From: Psychromicrobium lacuslunae
GTDB taxonomy: Bacteria > Actinomycetota > Actinomycetes > Actinomycetales > Micrococcaceae
Reading direction: 5' to 3'
DNA: 64,000 bases
Assembly: GCF_000950575.1 (NCBI RefSeq)
Contig: NZ_CP011005.1
Location: forward strand, 2,914,001 to 2,978,000
The first letter of the stretch is position 1, and every line of letters starts with the position of its first letter. Below are positions 50,745-59,123 of this stretch, piece by piece. The translations under genes were made by a program, and so were the position numbers. The notes beneath the pieces were generated by a model, which was not told where the DNA came from, did not search any database, and saw only the letters and a list, made by a program, of their open reading frames with translations.

Positions 50745-51629
50745 TTACTTGACCGCGCCCATCGACAAGCCGCGGACCAACTGCTTTTGAGCGATCCAAC
50801 CGGCGATCACCACCGGCAGCGAGGCGAGCACCGAAGCGGCCGAGAGCTTCGCCAGGAAGAGCCCCTCGCTGGTCATCTGAGAGACCAAGAACACCGGCAC
50901 CGTGGCGGCATTGGCCGCGGTCAGGTTCAAGGCGAAGAAGAATTCATTCCAGGCGAAGATCACGCAAATCAAAGCGGTAGCGGCCAGCCCGGGAGCCACC
51001 ATCGGGACCAGAATGGTGCGTAGGGTTTTGAGCAGACCTGCGCCGTCCATTTGAGCGGCTTCGAGGACTTCGGCTGGCACTTCTTGGAAGAAGGAGCGCA
51101 TCATCCAGACCGCGATGGGCAGGTTCATCGAGGTGTAGAGCACCACCAAGGTGCCAATATTGTCGAGCACTTTAAGCTGCCCGGCAATCACGTAGATCGG
51201 CATGATCACTGCCACCACTGGCAGCATTTTGGTGGAGATGAAGAAGAAGAGCACATCCGAGGTTTTCTTCACCGGCCGGATGCTGAGCGCGTAGGAGGCC
51301 GGTACGGCGAGAATAATCACCAAAATCGTCGAGAGCCCAGTGGCGATCAGGGAGTTGAGGAAGTAGCTGCCCGCACCGGCGCTGAGAACTGCAGAGAACT
51401 GATCGAGCGTTGGTGCAAAGATGAACTTGGGCGGCGTGGAGGCGGCATCTGATTCCTGCTTGAAAGCGGTCAGCACCATCCAAAGCACCGGGGCGAAGAA
51501 GATCAGTGCGATCAGCCAGGTAAGGGTGGTGAGCGCCGAAGCGCCAACCTTGCTCTTTCTGGCCCGTGAGTTCTCGCTCCGTTGCTTCAGCGGGCGGGCG
51601 GGGGTGCGGCTGCTAACGGTGGCGGTCAT
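50745..51629 (-). CDS. Polyol ABC importer permease (MalG type)
   Basis: 294 residues, six helices, EAA loop EVLEAAQMDGAGLLKTLRTILVPMVAPG. It is the last gene of a three-gene minus-strand unit and overlaps the upstream permease by four bases. Context with a polyol dehydrogenase and xylulokinase indicates a sugar alcohol as cargo. Confidence 0.87.
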   Translation of the reverse strand: MTATVSSRTPARPLKQRSENSRARKSKVGASALTTLTWLIALIFFAPVLWMVLTAFKQESDAASTPPKFIFAPTLDQFSAVLSAGAGSYFLNSLIATGLSTILVIILAVPASYALSIRPVKKTSDVLFFFISTKMLPVVAVIMPIYVIAGQLKVLDNIGTLVVLYTSMNLPIAVWMMRSFFQEVPAEVLEAAQMDGAGLLKTLRTILVPMVAPGLAATALICVIFAWNEFFFALNLTAANAATVPVFLVSQMTSEGLFLAKLSAASVLASLPVVIAGWIAQKQLVRGLSMGAVK

Positions 51630-52612
51630 AGCGCGTCCTTGGTGTCGAAGCTGCGGAAGATCAAGCGCAGGGCAAAGGTGGCGATCACGATGGTGGCAAT
51701 CACTGTTACCACGCCCATCGCGGCGGATTGGCCAATGTCGAAGCCGAGGAAGGCTCGCTGATAAATATAGAAGGGCAAATTGGCGCTCGCCGTGCCTGGC
51801 CCGCCAGCGGTCATCAGATAGATCTGATCGAAGGTATTCACCACGTAGATGGCGCCGAGCAAGACACCGAGTTCAATGTAGCGACGTAGCTGCGGCAAGG
51901 TGACAAAGGCAAAGGTTTTCCACCAACCGGCGCCGTCGATCTGTGCCGCCTCGAGAACATCCTTAGGTTGTGCCTGCAGCCCGGCTAGCACCAGCAGCAT
52001 CATGAACGGCGTCCACTGCCAGACCAGGGCGATCAGAATTGATAGCACCGGATACTTGGAGGTCCAATCCACCGCCGGGAGGCCAAGCAGCGAAGTGAGC
52101 CAGTTGACTAGGCCAAAACTCGGGTTGAGCATCGAGACGCTCCACAGCGTGGCGGAAGCGGCTGGCATGATCAAAAAAGGTGTGATCAGCAGGGTGCGCA
52201 CCACCGAGCGGCCGCGGAAGCTGCGGTCCAGCAGGATCGCCAAGAAAATGCCGAGAATCATGGCGACCAGTACGCAAGCCAGGGTGATCAGCACGGAATT
52301 TAGGGCCGCACTACGGAAGGTCGAGTTCAAGAAAATATCGGCGTAGTTCTTGAGGAAGACGAATTGGTCACTCCCCGGTCGCAACAGATTCCAGTTCCGC
52401 AGTGAGTACCAGATGGTGAGGAGGAAGGGCACCTGGGTGACCACAATGGTGAAGATCAGCGCTGGCAACAGCGGAGCCCGGCGTCGCCAGCCCTCTGCGG
52501 CTGAAAAGTTCAGCGATGGATCGACGGCCTGGGACTTCCGCCCCCTGGTGCCACGGCGTGAACCCGACGAGCCGAGCTTGGCTGGGTTAATAGTTGTCTT
52601 AGCTGTTGTCAT
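51626..52612 (-). CDS. Polyol ABC importer permease (MalF type)
   Basis: 328 residues, six helices, EAA loop DVLEAAQIDGAGWWKTFAFVTLPQL. It overlaps both neighbours by four bases. No ATPase is encoded in the unit. Confidence 0.87.
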   Translation of the reverse strand: MTTAKTTINPAKLGSSGSRRGTRGRKSQAVDPSLNFSAAEGWRRRAPLLPALIFTIVVTQVPFLLTIWYSLRNWNLLRPGSDQFVFLKNYADIFLNSTFRSAALNSVLITLACVLVAMILGIFLAILLDRSFRGRSVVRTLLITPFLIMPAASATLWSVSMLNPSFGLVNWLTSLLGLPAVDWTSKYPVLSILIALVWQWTPFMMLLVLAGLQAQPKDVLEAAQIDGAGWWKTFAFVTLPQLRRYIELGVLLGAIYVVNTFDQIYLMTAGGPGTASANLPFYIYQRAFLGFDIGQSAAMGVVTVIATIVIATFALRLIFRSFDTKDAL

Positions 52613-53994
52613 TGGCCGGCCGCCGTTCCATTGTGCTGCTTCTGGTAGGACTCAGCGACCACCTGAGCATACTGTTGGGCCTGGGCGAGCGCTTCTTTGA
52701 CGGTTTTTTGCCCCGCGATAGCGGCCGATATCTGTTGCGCAACCTGGGTACCCAGATCCTGGAACTCCGGGATGCCAACGAACTGGAGCCCCGAGTAGGG
52801 GACCTTATGCAGCATCGAATTCGACTGCGAAGCGTTGTTCATTGCATCCAGCGTTGGCTTGGCGTAGGCCTTAGCGATCTGGGCGTACTCGGGCAATTGA
52901 TAGGTGGAGAGCCTGCTTCCGGGTGGCACCCGTTCCCAGCCGATCTTCTCGCCAACCAATTTGATGTAGTCCTTATTCGTCATCCAGGAGACGAAGTCCC
53001 AGGCGGCGTCCTTGTGCTGCGAAACTTGCGGGATGGCGAGCGACCAGCTGTACAGCCAGCCGGCCGATTGAGTGTTTTTGGTTGGTGCGGGGGCATAGCC
53101 GGTGAGTCCTGAAACTTTAGAGGACTTCGGATCCTCAACCGAGGAGACCATTGCGGTCGCGTCGTACCACATTGCCGCTTTGCCTTGGCTGTAACGGGTG
53201 ATGCAGTCACCGTAGCCACTGGTCGCTGCCCCCGGTTGCCCCGAGGTGTTCAGCAGATTTACATAATCGTTGACCGCCGACTCCACCTCAGGCGAGTCCA
53301 GCTTGGCATTCCAGTCCTGATCGAACCACTGACCGCCGTAGGTGTTGATCATGGTGTCAAGGGGGGCCATTACTTCGCCCCAGCCGGCCAGGCCGCGGAG
53401 ACAGATGCCGGCGAAGTCATTCTTGGGATCATTGAGCTTGGTCGCGAAGTTTTTAATATCGTCCCAACTGGGCTTGGCTGGCATGGTCAGACCGGCTTTT
53501 TCAAACAAGTCTTTGCGATAGGCGAGGAACGAGGATTCGCCGTAGAAGGGCACCGAGTAGAGCTGACCCTGATAACTAAGCGCATCCTTGATATTGGGGA
53601 TGAAGTCATTCGCATCGTAGCCGGCTGTCTTATCGGCGTAGGGCTGAAGATTAGTGATCCAGCCGTTCTCGGCCCACATTTGGGTTTCGTAGTTGGAGAT
53701 CATCACCACGTCGAACTCGCCGCCGCCGGTGGCCACCGAGGCGGTAATCTTGGCGCGCGCTTCGTTTTCCGGAAGTGAGACAAAGCGGACGTTGACGTCG
53801 GGGTGGGCTTGGCGGAATTCCTGCTGCAGGCTGATCGCGTCTTTCATCTGCGGGTTCGCCACAATGGCTACCGTAATGCTGGTTTTGGCGTCCACGGCGG
53901 CGGAGCAGCCCGCCAGCAGCAACACTGCGGTGCTGAGCGCCGCGCACAGGCCGAGCCAGCGACGTCGCAAAGCTCTGCTTCGAGGTATCTTCAT
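52609..53994 (-). CDS. Polyol ABC importer substrate-binding lipoprotein
   Basis: 461 residues from ATG at 53994 with AGAAGG upstream. A lipoprotein signal with LLLAGC lipobox precedes a family 1 solute-binding domain (VVMISNYETQMWAENGWI, SVPFYGESSFLAYRKDLF). It delivers a sugar alcohol to the two permeases. First gene of the unit, divergent from the SorC gene. Confidence 0.88.
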   Translation of the reverse strand: MKIPRSRALRRRWLGLCAALSTAVLLLAGCSAAVDAKTSITVAIVANPQMKDAISLQQEFRQAHPDVNVRFVSLPENEARAKITASVATGGGEFDVVMISNYETQMWAENGWITNLQPYADKTAGYDANDFIPNIKDALSYQGQLYSVPFYGESSFLAYRKDLFEKAGLTMPAKPSWDDIKNFATKLNDPKNDFAGICLRGLAGWGEVMAPLDTMINTYGGQWFDQDWNAKLDSPEVESAVNDYVNLLNTSGQPGAATSGYGDCITRYSQGKAAMWYDATAMVSSVEDPKSSKVSGLTGYAPAPTKNTQSAGWLYSWSLAIPQVSQHKDAAWDFVSWMTNKDYIKLVGEKIGWERVPPGSRLSTYQLPEYAQIAKAYAKPTLDAMNNASQSNSMLHKVPYSGLQFVGIPEFQDLGTQVAQQISAAIAGQKTVKEALAQAQQYAQVVAESYQKQHNGTAAGQ

Positions 53995-54029
53995 CGATGG
54001 CCTTCTCTGTCGACAACACAATCACTCAT

Positions 54030-54104
54030 ATGAGCTTTCTTGGTAGCTCATTTGTTAAGTGACCTTAGTCATATATGATCATTTGAGCAAGAGGTTTCGC
54101 TCAT
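54030..54104. promoter_or_regulatory. Twin SorC-type operators
   Basis: Site 1 (54030-54051) is ATGAGC-N10-GCTCAT and site 2 (54083-54104) is TTGAGC-N10-GCTCAT. The arm and the ten-base spacing are the same, and the centres are 53 bases apart, about five helical turns. They sit between the divergent importer and sorC genes. Confidence 0.75.
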
Positions 54105-54145
54105 TCGTCTTGGTATGACGTACGGATATTGGGGCACGAGAAGCA

Positions 54146-55090
54146 ATGACAGTAAGTGCATCTGATCACGAGGGCTTGCTCGCCCTGATCGGCAAGGACT
54201 ATTACCTGGACAACCTGTCCAAGGTGCAGATTGCCGAGCGCTATGGAATCTCCCGTTTTCAAGTGGCGCGGTTATTGGACGAAGCGCGTGCGGAGGGGAT
54301 CGTCAAAATAGAGGTCCGATTCCCAGGCAGTCCGGAACTGGTTGATCAGCACGCGCTTGCCGAGAAACTCGGGGTGAAGAAGCTAGTGCTGACTCGCTCG
54401 CTCAGTGATGAGCTGCAGCAGCGAGACTTGCTAGCGCAGGCAGTGGCCAATGAGCTGATGAAGTCCACCAAGTCAGGTATGACGGTAGGGGTTTCCTGGT
54501 CTCGTACTCTCGACATGGCGGCTCGGCATGTTACTGAACTGCCGCGTTGCGAGGTGGTGCAGCTCGCCGGCGCGCTGCCCGGTTCCGGCAATTCAAACCC
54601 CCTCGAACTGGTGCAGCGTTTAGGCCGGGTTTCGAACGGCACGGTGTGGCCGCTTTGGGCACCGTTAGTGGTGGATAGTGCGAGGACGGCGAACGGGCTG
54701 CGACAGCAACCGGAGATCTCTAGCGCGCTGACTAAAGCTGATTCGCTTGATCTGGCCGCGGTGGCTATTGGTTCCTGGGGGCCAGCGCTCTCCACGGTCT
54801 GGGACCGTGTCGATAATGTGGTGCGGCATAGCGCCCTCAAGGCCGGTGCGGTGGCCGAATGTTCGGGCCGTCTGCTCGCCGCTGACGGTCGCCCGGTGCG
54901 CTCGGAGCTCGACTCGCGGGTGCTCGCGGTGAGCGTCGAGCAGTTGCAACGAACGCCTACCGTGATCGCGGTGGCTCAGGGCGCCGCTCGAGCGACAGCG
55001 GTCTATGCCGCTATCGCTGCGGGTATCGTGAGCACCCTGGTGATCGATGAGTCCTTAGCCGCTGAGCTGCTGAAGAAGTTAGCCGCATGA
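54146..55090 (+). CDS. SorC-family sugar-binding transcriptional regulator
   Basis: 314 residues: an N-terminal HTH (DNLSKVQIAERYGISRFQVARLLDEARAEGIV) and the large SorC sugar-phosphate-binding domain (GMTVGVSWSRTL, VVQLAGALPGSG). It probably controls the divergent importer and the downstream kinase. The xylulokinase gene overlaps its stop (ATGA). Confidence 0.9.
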   Translation: MTVSASDHEGLLALIGKDYYLDNLSKVQIAERYGISRFQVARLLDEARAEGIVKIEVRFPGSPELVDQHALAEKLGVKKLVLTRSLSDELQQRDLLAQAVANELMKSTKSGMTVGVSWSRTLDMAARHVTELPRCEVVQLAGALPGSGNSNPLELVQRLGRVSNGTVWPLWAPLVVDSARTANGLRQQPEISSALTKADSLDLAAVAIGSWGPALSTVWDRVDNVVRHSALKAGAVAECSGRLLAADGRPVRSELDSRVLAVSVEQLQRTPTVIAVAQGAARATAVYAAIAAGIVSTLVIDESLAAELLKKLAA

Positions 55091-56490
55091 AGCGGGTAGT
55101 GGGAGTTGATTCTTCAACCCAATCCACCAAGGTTGTGGTGGTTTCCGCTGAGACCGGCGAGTTGCTTGCTGCCGGCTCCGCCGCGCACCCCGACGGTACC
55201 GCCGTCGATCCGCGGGTCTGGACCTCGGCCCTGCAAGAGGCTTGGGCGGCGGGCCGGGTGACAGATTTCGGCAGCTCGGTGCTGGCGGCCTCGGTGGCCG
55301 CACAGCAACACGGCATGGTGGCGCTGGATCACGGCAATCATCCGGTTTTTGACGCATTGCTCTGGAACGATACCCGGAGTGCGCCCGAAGCAGAGCGGAT
55401 GGTGGCGGAGCTCGGTGCAGCCGAGTGGGCAAAACGCACCGGTCTGGTTCCGGTACCCTCCTTCACACTGACCAAATTAGCCTGGCTCTCTCGCCAGCAC
55501 CCCGAACTGGCAGCTCAGGTGGCACGAGTTTGCTTACCCCACGACTGGTTGAACCTGCAATTGGCTGGCACTTTCAGCACCGACCGCAGCGATGCCTCCG
55601 GAACCGGTTATTTCGATCCGGTCGGCAACACTTATCTACCGGAGCTAATGCAGCGATACTTTGGCGCGGTTCCTGAACTTCCCACTGTGCTGGCGCCCGA
55701 GCAACAGGCTGGTCGGCTATTAGATGAATGGGGACTGCCGAACGCTGTATTGGCCGCTGGGGCGGGCGATAACGCGGCGGCAGCGCTCGGCTTAGGCCTA
55801 GCCGAAGGGGAAGTGGTGCTTTCGGTGGGCACCTCCGGCACTGTTTTCAGCTCCTCGGGAACACCGACTCACGACGCCAGCGGTCAGATCGCGGGTTTTG
55901 CTGATGCCACCGGTCAATATCTTCCGCTGCTTGCCATGCTGAACTCAGCGCGTACCTTGAGCGCCACCGCGACTATGCTGCAGGTCGACCTAGCAGAGCT
56001 GGACCGCCTGGCTTTGGCCGCACCGGTCGACGCCGATGGTTTGCTGTTACTGCCCTATTTGGACGGCGAACGTACGCCGAACCTGCCGACCGCCAGCGGG
56101 ACCCTGCTTGGTTTACGCCGTTCGACGATGACGCCGGAGAATCTGGCCCGGGCCGCAGTGTTGGCGGTGCTGAACTCACTGGCAGACGCGGTCGACCTGA
56201 TCAAGGCTGCCGGAGTTCCGGTGCAGCGGGTGCTTTTGATCGGTGGCGGCTCGAAATCCGTGGCATTGCGACAGGCCGCGGCTTCTGTGCTGGGAGTTGA
56301 CATTGAGATTCCGGCTGCCGCGGAGTATGTCGCACTCGGGGCGGCACGGCAGGCAGCCTGGGCAGCGACCGGCGAGCTGCCGCAGTGGAAGCGACGGATC
56401 GAGCAGCGATTTGCACCCGAGCAGAGTGATTGGGGTGCCGAGTTGCGCGGCCGATACCAGGAATCGCGGAAGGCGGTTTACGGAGTCTGA
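55087..56490 (+). CDS. xylB: Xylulokinase (FGGY family)
   Basis: 467 residues with the FGGY signatures GVDSSTQSTKVVVVSAETGE, AAQQHGMVALD (substrate contact), GAGDNAAAALGLG and RVLLIGGGSKSVALRQ. It phosphorylates D-xylulose to D-xylulose 5-phosphate. In this setting the xylulose most likely comes from D-arabitol or xylitol via the dehydrogenase at 57420. Translation is coupled to sorC. Confidence 0.9.
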   Translation: MKRVVGVDSSTQSTKVVVVSAETGELLAAGSAAHPDGTAVDPRVWTSALQEAWAAGRVTDFGSSVLAASVAAQQHGMVALDHGNHPVFDALLWNDTRSAPEAERMVAELGAAEWAKRTGLVPVPSFTLTKLAWLSRQHPELAAQVARVCLPHDWLNLQLAGTFSTDRSDASGTGYFDPVGNTYLPELMQRYFGAVPELPTVLAPEQQAGRLLDEWGLPNAVLAAGAGDNAAAALGLGLAEGEVVLSVGTSGTVFSSSGTPTHDASGQIAGFADATGQYLPLLAMLNSARTLSATATMLQVDLAELDRLALAAPVDADGLLLLPYLDGERTPNLPTASGTLLGLRRSTMTPENLARAAVLAVLNSLADAVDLIKAAGVPVQRVLLIGGGSKSVALRQAAASVLGVDIEIPAAAEYVALGAARQAAWAATGELPQWKRRIEQRFAPEQSDWGAELRGRYQESRKAVYGV

Positions 56491-56554
56491 GATCCTTCAG
56501 AGCCTCGACACTCCAGATCTCCGGTAATAACCTTTTCTCAACGAGGGGGTAGCC

Positions 56555-56839
56555 ATGGCGCATTCGAGGCAGTTGCACACGGGGAAGCTCAGTCTCTGGT
56601 GGCGGACGGTGATCAGCGTGCTTTGCGGGGCCGTCGGCGGCCTGCTGATGTATCCGATCCAAGCCATTGATAAGTGTCCGAAATTCGATCCGGATACCGG
56701 CTCGAGAATCGACTTCTGCGATTTCCCCAGAGTGAGCATCAGCGGAATTATTGGTTTCGAATACTTATGGTTATTCGCGGCGCTACTGGTTGCTGTCGTC
56801 GTTTTCCTACTGCTGAGGCTGGTTAGGGAGCGTCGCTAG
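56555..56839 (+). CDS. Small membrane protein, 94 residues
   Basis: Two hydrophobic helices (about 17-33 and 68-88) flank a loop with two cysteines (DKCPKF and DFCDFP). I recognise no family. ATG follows a GAGGGGG ribosome site. Its stop overlaps the end of the convergent FMN reductase gene by four bases. Confidence 0.7.
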   Translation: MAHSRQLHTGKLSLWWRTVISVLCGAVGGLLMYPIQAIDKCPKFDPDTGSRIDFCDFPRVSISGIIGFEYLWLFAALLVAVVVFLLLRLVRERR

Positions 56840-57423
56840 ATCTCCCAGTCCGAGGAGTAGCTGCGGGAGCTAAGTCGCTCCGCCAATTCGGCATGTACCA
56901 CCGAAGTTTTAGCCAATCGGGCAGCGCGCTCGGGCGTAAGATCGCCGGACTCTTGCCAATCTCGCTCGGTGGTGTAAACCATGTAGGGGTTTATCACGCA
57001 TTTGAAGTCGAGCATCATTGAAGCGGCTAGTTCAGTGAAGGCCATATAGCTGTGCGGCAGTCCGCCCGCGCAGAGAAAAGTCACCACTTTATCGAACCAG
57101 GCTGCCTTCCGGTCGGAATCGGTCGCTCCGGTCGCTTCAATGAAATTCTTGGCGCTGGCTCCGAGCGACCAGTTATAAACCGGGGCCGCAATAGCGATAG
57201 CGTCCGCGCTGCTGACCACCTCGTGCAGCGTTTGGTATTGCTGACTGGTGAAGATTTCGTGATTGTCGAAGAAGCCGAGCTTCAGCTCGGAGAGATCGAT
57301 GAGCTCGGAGTGATGACCCAGTTGGCGAAATTGTTGTGCGGCGAGATCCGCCAGCCGGCGGCTCCGGCTTTGCGGGTCCAGGCTGGTGGAGATAACGGGT
57401 AGCTTGAGCGGAGAGGTTGTCAT
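56836..57423 (-). CDS. NADPH-dependent FMN reductase-like protein
   Basis: 195 residues of the flavodoxin-like fold: VISTSLDPQSRSRRLAD (FMN phosphate loop), then ADAIAIAAPVYNWSLGASAKNFIE and FLCAGG. It reduces flavins or quinone-like acceptors. It is translationally coupled to the polyol dehydrogenase gene by a four-base overlap, though a metabolic link is not obvious. Confidence 0.85.
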   Translation of the reverse strand: MTTSPLKLPVISTSLDPQSRSRRLADLAAQQFRQLGHHSELIDLSELKLGFFDNHEIFTSQQYQTLHEVVSSADAIAIAAPVYNWSLGASAKNFIEATGATDSDRKAAWFDKVVTFLCAGGLPHSYMAFTELAASMMLDFKCVINPYMVYTTERDWQESGDLTPERAARLAKTSVVHAELAERLSSRSYSSDWEI

Positions 57424-58916
57424 CCTTGGGCGGCCGTTTGCAGGCTCTGCACGGTGGCTCGGGAGCCCACTCGGTGTAGATCGTCCAGCGCCGTTGAATA
57501 AGCCGCGACAAACCGTTCGTTATCGATCAAATCACCGAATACCGCACGGTTGGCGATGAAGGCGAGTTTATCGCCGTCCGGACTGTCGGGGACCTGCCGC
57601 GCCGCAGCGGCCATGAGTTCGTCCCTGAGCTGATCGACAATGGTAATTGGTTCACCGGCTTCGTCGATACCCTCGGCGTAGCGCGCCCAGGAGGCAACGA
57701 TCGCCGCACTACGGCTGATTTCGCCACCATTATCGAGATTGATCCGAACCACCGGCAGCAACCATTTGGGAATCCGATCCGAGCTTTCAGCACACAACCG
57801 AGCAAGCGTATCGCGCACGTATTCATTGGAAAAACGCTCGATCAAGGTGCGTTTATAGGCCGGCAGATCAACCCCGGGCAGCGGCGCCAAGGTGGGGGTG
57901 GCTTCTAGATCCATGTAGTCCATTAGGAAATCGGCAAACAGCGGGTCTTGGCAGACCTCGTGAGCGTAGCGGTAACCGGCCAGATAACCGAAATAGCACT
58001 GTCCCTGGTGGCTGGCGTTGAGCAGCCGTAGCTTCATCAATTCATAGGGTTCTACATCCTCGACCAGCTGGACACCGACATCCTGGTAGCTGGGCCGGCC
58101 ATCGCTGAAATGATCTTCGAGCACCCACTGCGCGAAGGGTTCGCAAACCACCGGCCACTCGTCTTCCACACCGAACTCCTCGGCGATGTTAGCGCGATCT
58201 TCATCGGTGGTGACCGGGGTGATCCGATCCACCATTGAGTTCGGGAAGGGCACCTCGGTGGCCATCCACTCGGCAAAGGCAGGATCCTTGAGTGCCGCGT
58301 AAGCGCCGAACATCTTTTTCGCGACGTCGCCATTGCCCTGAATATTGTCGCAGGACATCACGGTGAAAGGGGGCACGCCGCGTTCGCGACGCCGGATCAG
58401 CGCTTCAATTACCAGACCGAAGCTAGTTTTCGGTGCGGCCCCGGGTTGCAAATCGTGCTGTACATCGGGATTTTCGGCATTGAATTCACCGGTCACATGA
58501 TGGAAGTTGTAGCCGCCTTCGGTGACAGTCAGCGAGACGATCCGCACCTCGGGGGAGGCCATTTTCTCGATCACGGCCTCCGGGTCAGCCGGGGCGAAAA
58601 GGTACTCGGCAATGGAACCGATCACTCGTGCTTCCCGGCTACCATCAGGGTTCTTGAGTACCAGGGTGTAAAGGCAGTCCTGGCGTTGCATTACCTGAGC
58701 CATATTTTCGTCGTGCGGTAAGACGCCGACCCCACAAATCGCCCAGTCCAGGGCCTTGCCCTGATTCATCAGGCGATCCAGATACATCGCCTGATGAGCA
58801 CGATGAAAGCCGCCGACGCCGAAGTGCACGATGCCGGTGCGCAGCTGGGAGCGGTCGTAGCTGGGGACGGCCAATTGCTGGGGGAGCTCTGCCAGAGCTG
58901 CTTGCGTGAGTTTCAC
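57420..58916 (-). CDS. Polyol-specific long-chain dehydrogenase (mannitol/arabitol type)
   Basis: 498 residues. The N-terminal NAD fold begins GIVHFGVGGFHRAHQAMYLDRL; the catalytic lysine and the Asn/His pair lie in KLRLLNASHQGQCYFGYL. Family members oxidise D-mannitol to fructose or D-arabitol to D-xylulose. A xylulokinase rather than a fructokinase nearby favours arabitol. A palindrome 105 bases upstream may be its operator. Confidence 0.9.
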   Translation of the reverse strand: MKLTQAALAELPQQLAVPSYDRSQLRTGIVHFGVGGFHRAHQAMYLDRLMNQGKALDWAICGVGVLPHDENMAQVMQRQDCLYTLVLKNPDGSREARVIGSIAEYLFAPADPEAVIEKMASPEVRIVSLTVTEGGYNFHHVTGEFNAENPDVQHDLQPGAAPKTSFGLVIEALIRRRERGVPPFTVMSCDNIQGNGDVAKKMFGAYAALKDPAFAEWMATEVPFPNSMVDRITPVTTDEDRANIAEEFGVEDEWPVVCEPFAQWVLEDHFSDGRPSYQDVGVQLVEDVEPYELMKLRLLNASHQGQCYFGYLAGYRYAHEVCQDPLFADFLMDYMDLEATPTLAPLPGVDLPAYKRTLIERFSNEYVRDTLARLCAESSDRIPKWLLPVVRINLDNGGEISRSAAIVASWARYAEGIDEAGEPITIVDQLRDELMAAAARQVPDSPDGDKLAFIANRAVFGDLIDNERFVAAYSTALDDLHRVGSRATVQSLQTAAQG

Positions 58917-59020
58917 GGGCGAAAAATCCTTGGCTTGCCAGATGGTGTTTCTCGGAGTCTACCGCCTCTGTCAGCGCTTGGCTTCAGATGAGCGACCGCC
59001 CGGCGTTCCTTTAGTTCTTG

Positions 59021-59042
59021 CCTCAGTAATTGATTACTGAGG
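59021..59042. promoter_or_regulatory. Perfect palindrome upstream of the polyol dehydrogenase
   Basis: CCTCAGTAAT-TG-ATTACTGAGG: ten-base perfect arms with a two-base centre, in the 207-base gap between dnaE2 and the dehydrogenase gene. It has no T-run, so an operator is more likely than a terminator. It differs from the SorC-type sites at 54030. Confidence 0.55.
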
Positions 59043-59123
59043 GTGCGCGGAAGCATTGGGGTTAGTGAGCTGCTCAGACCAGTTTCAGCTCGCTCAGTAC
59101 GGTCCCTGGCTAACAGTTCCTGG

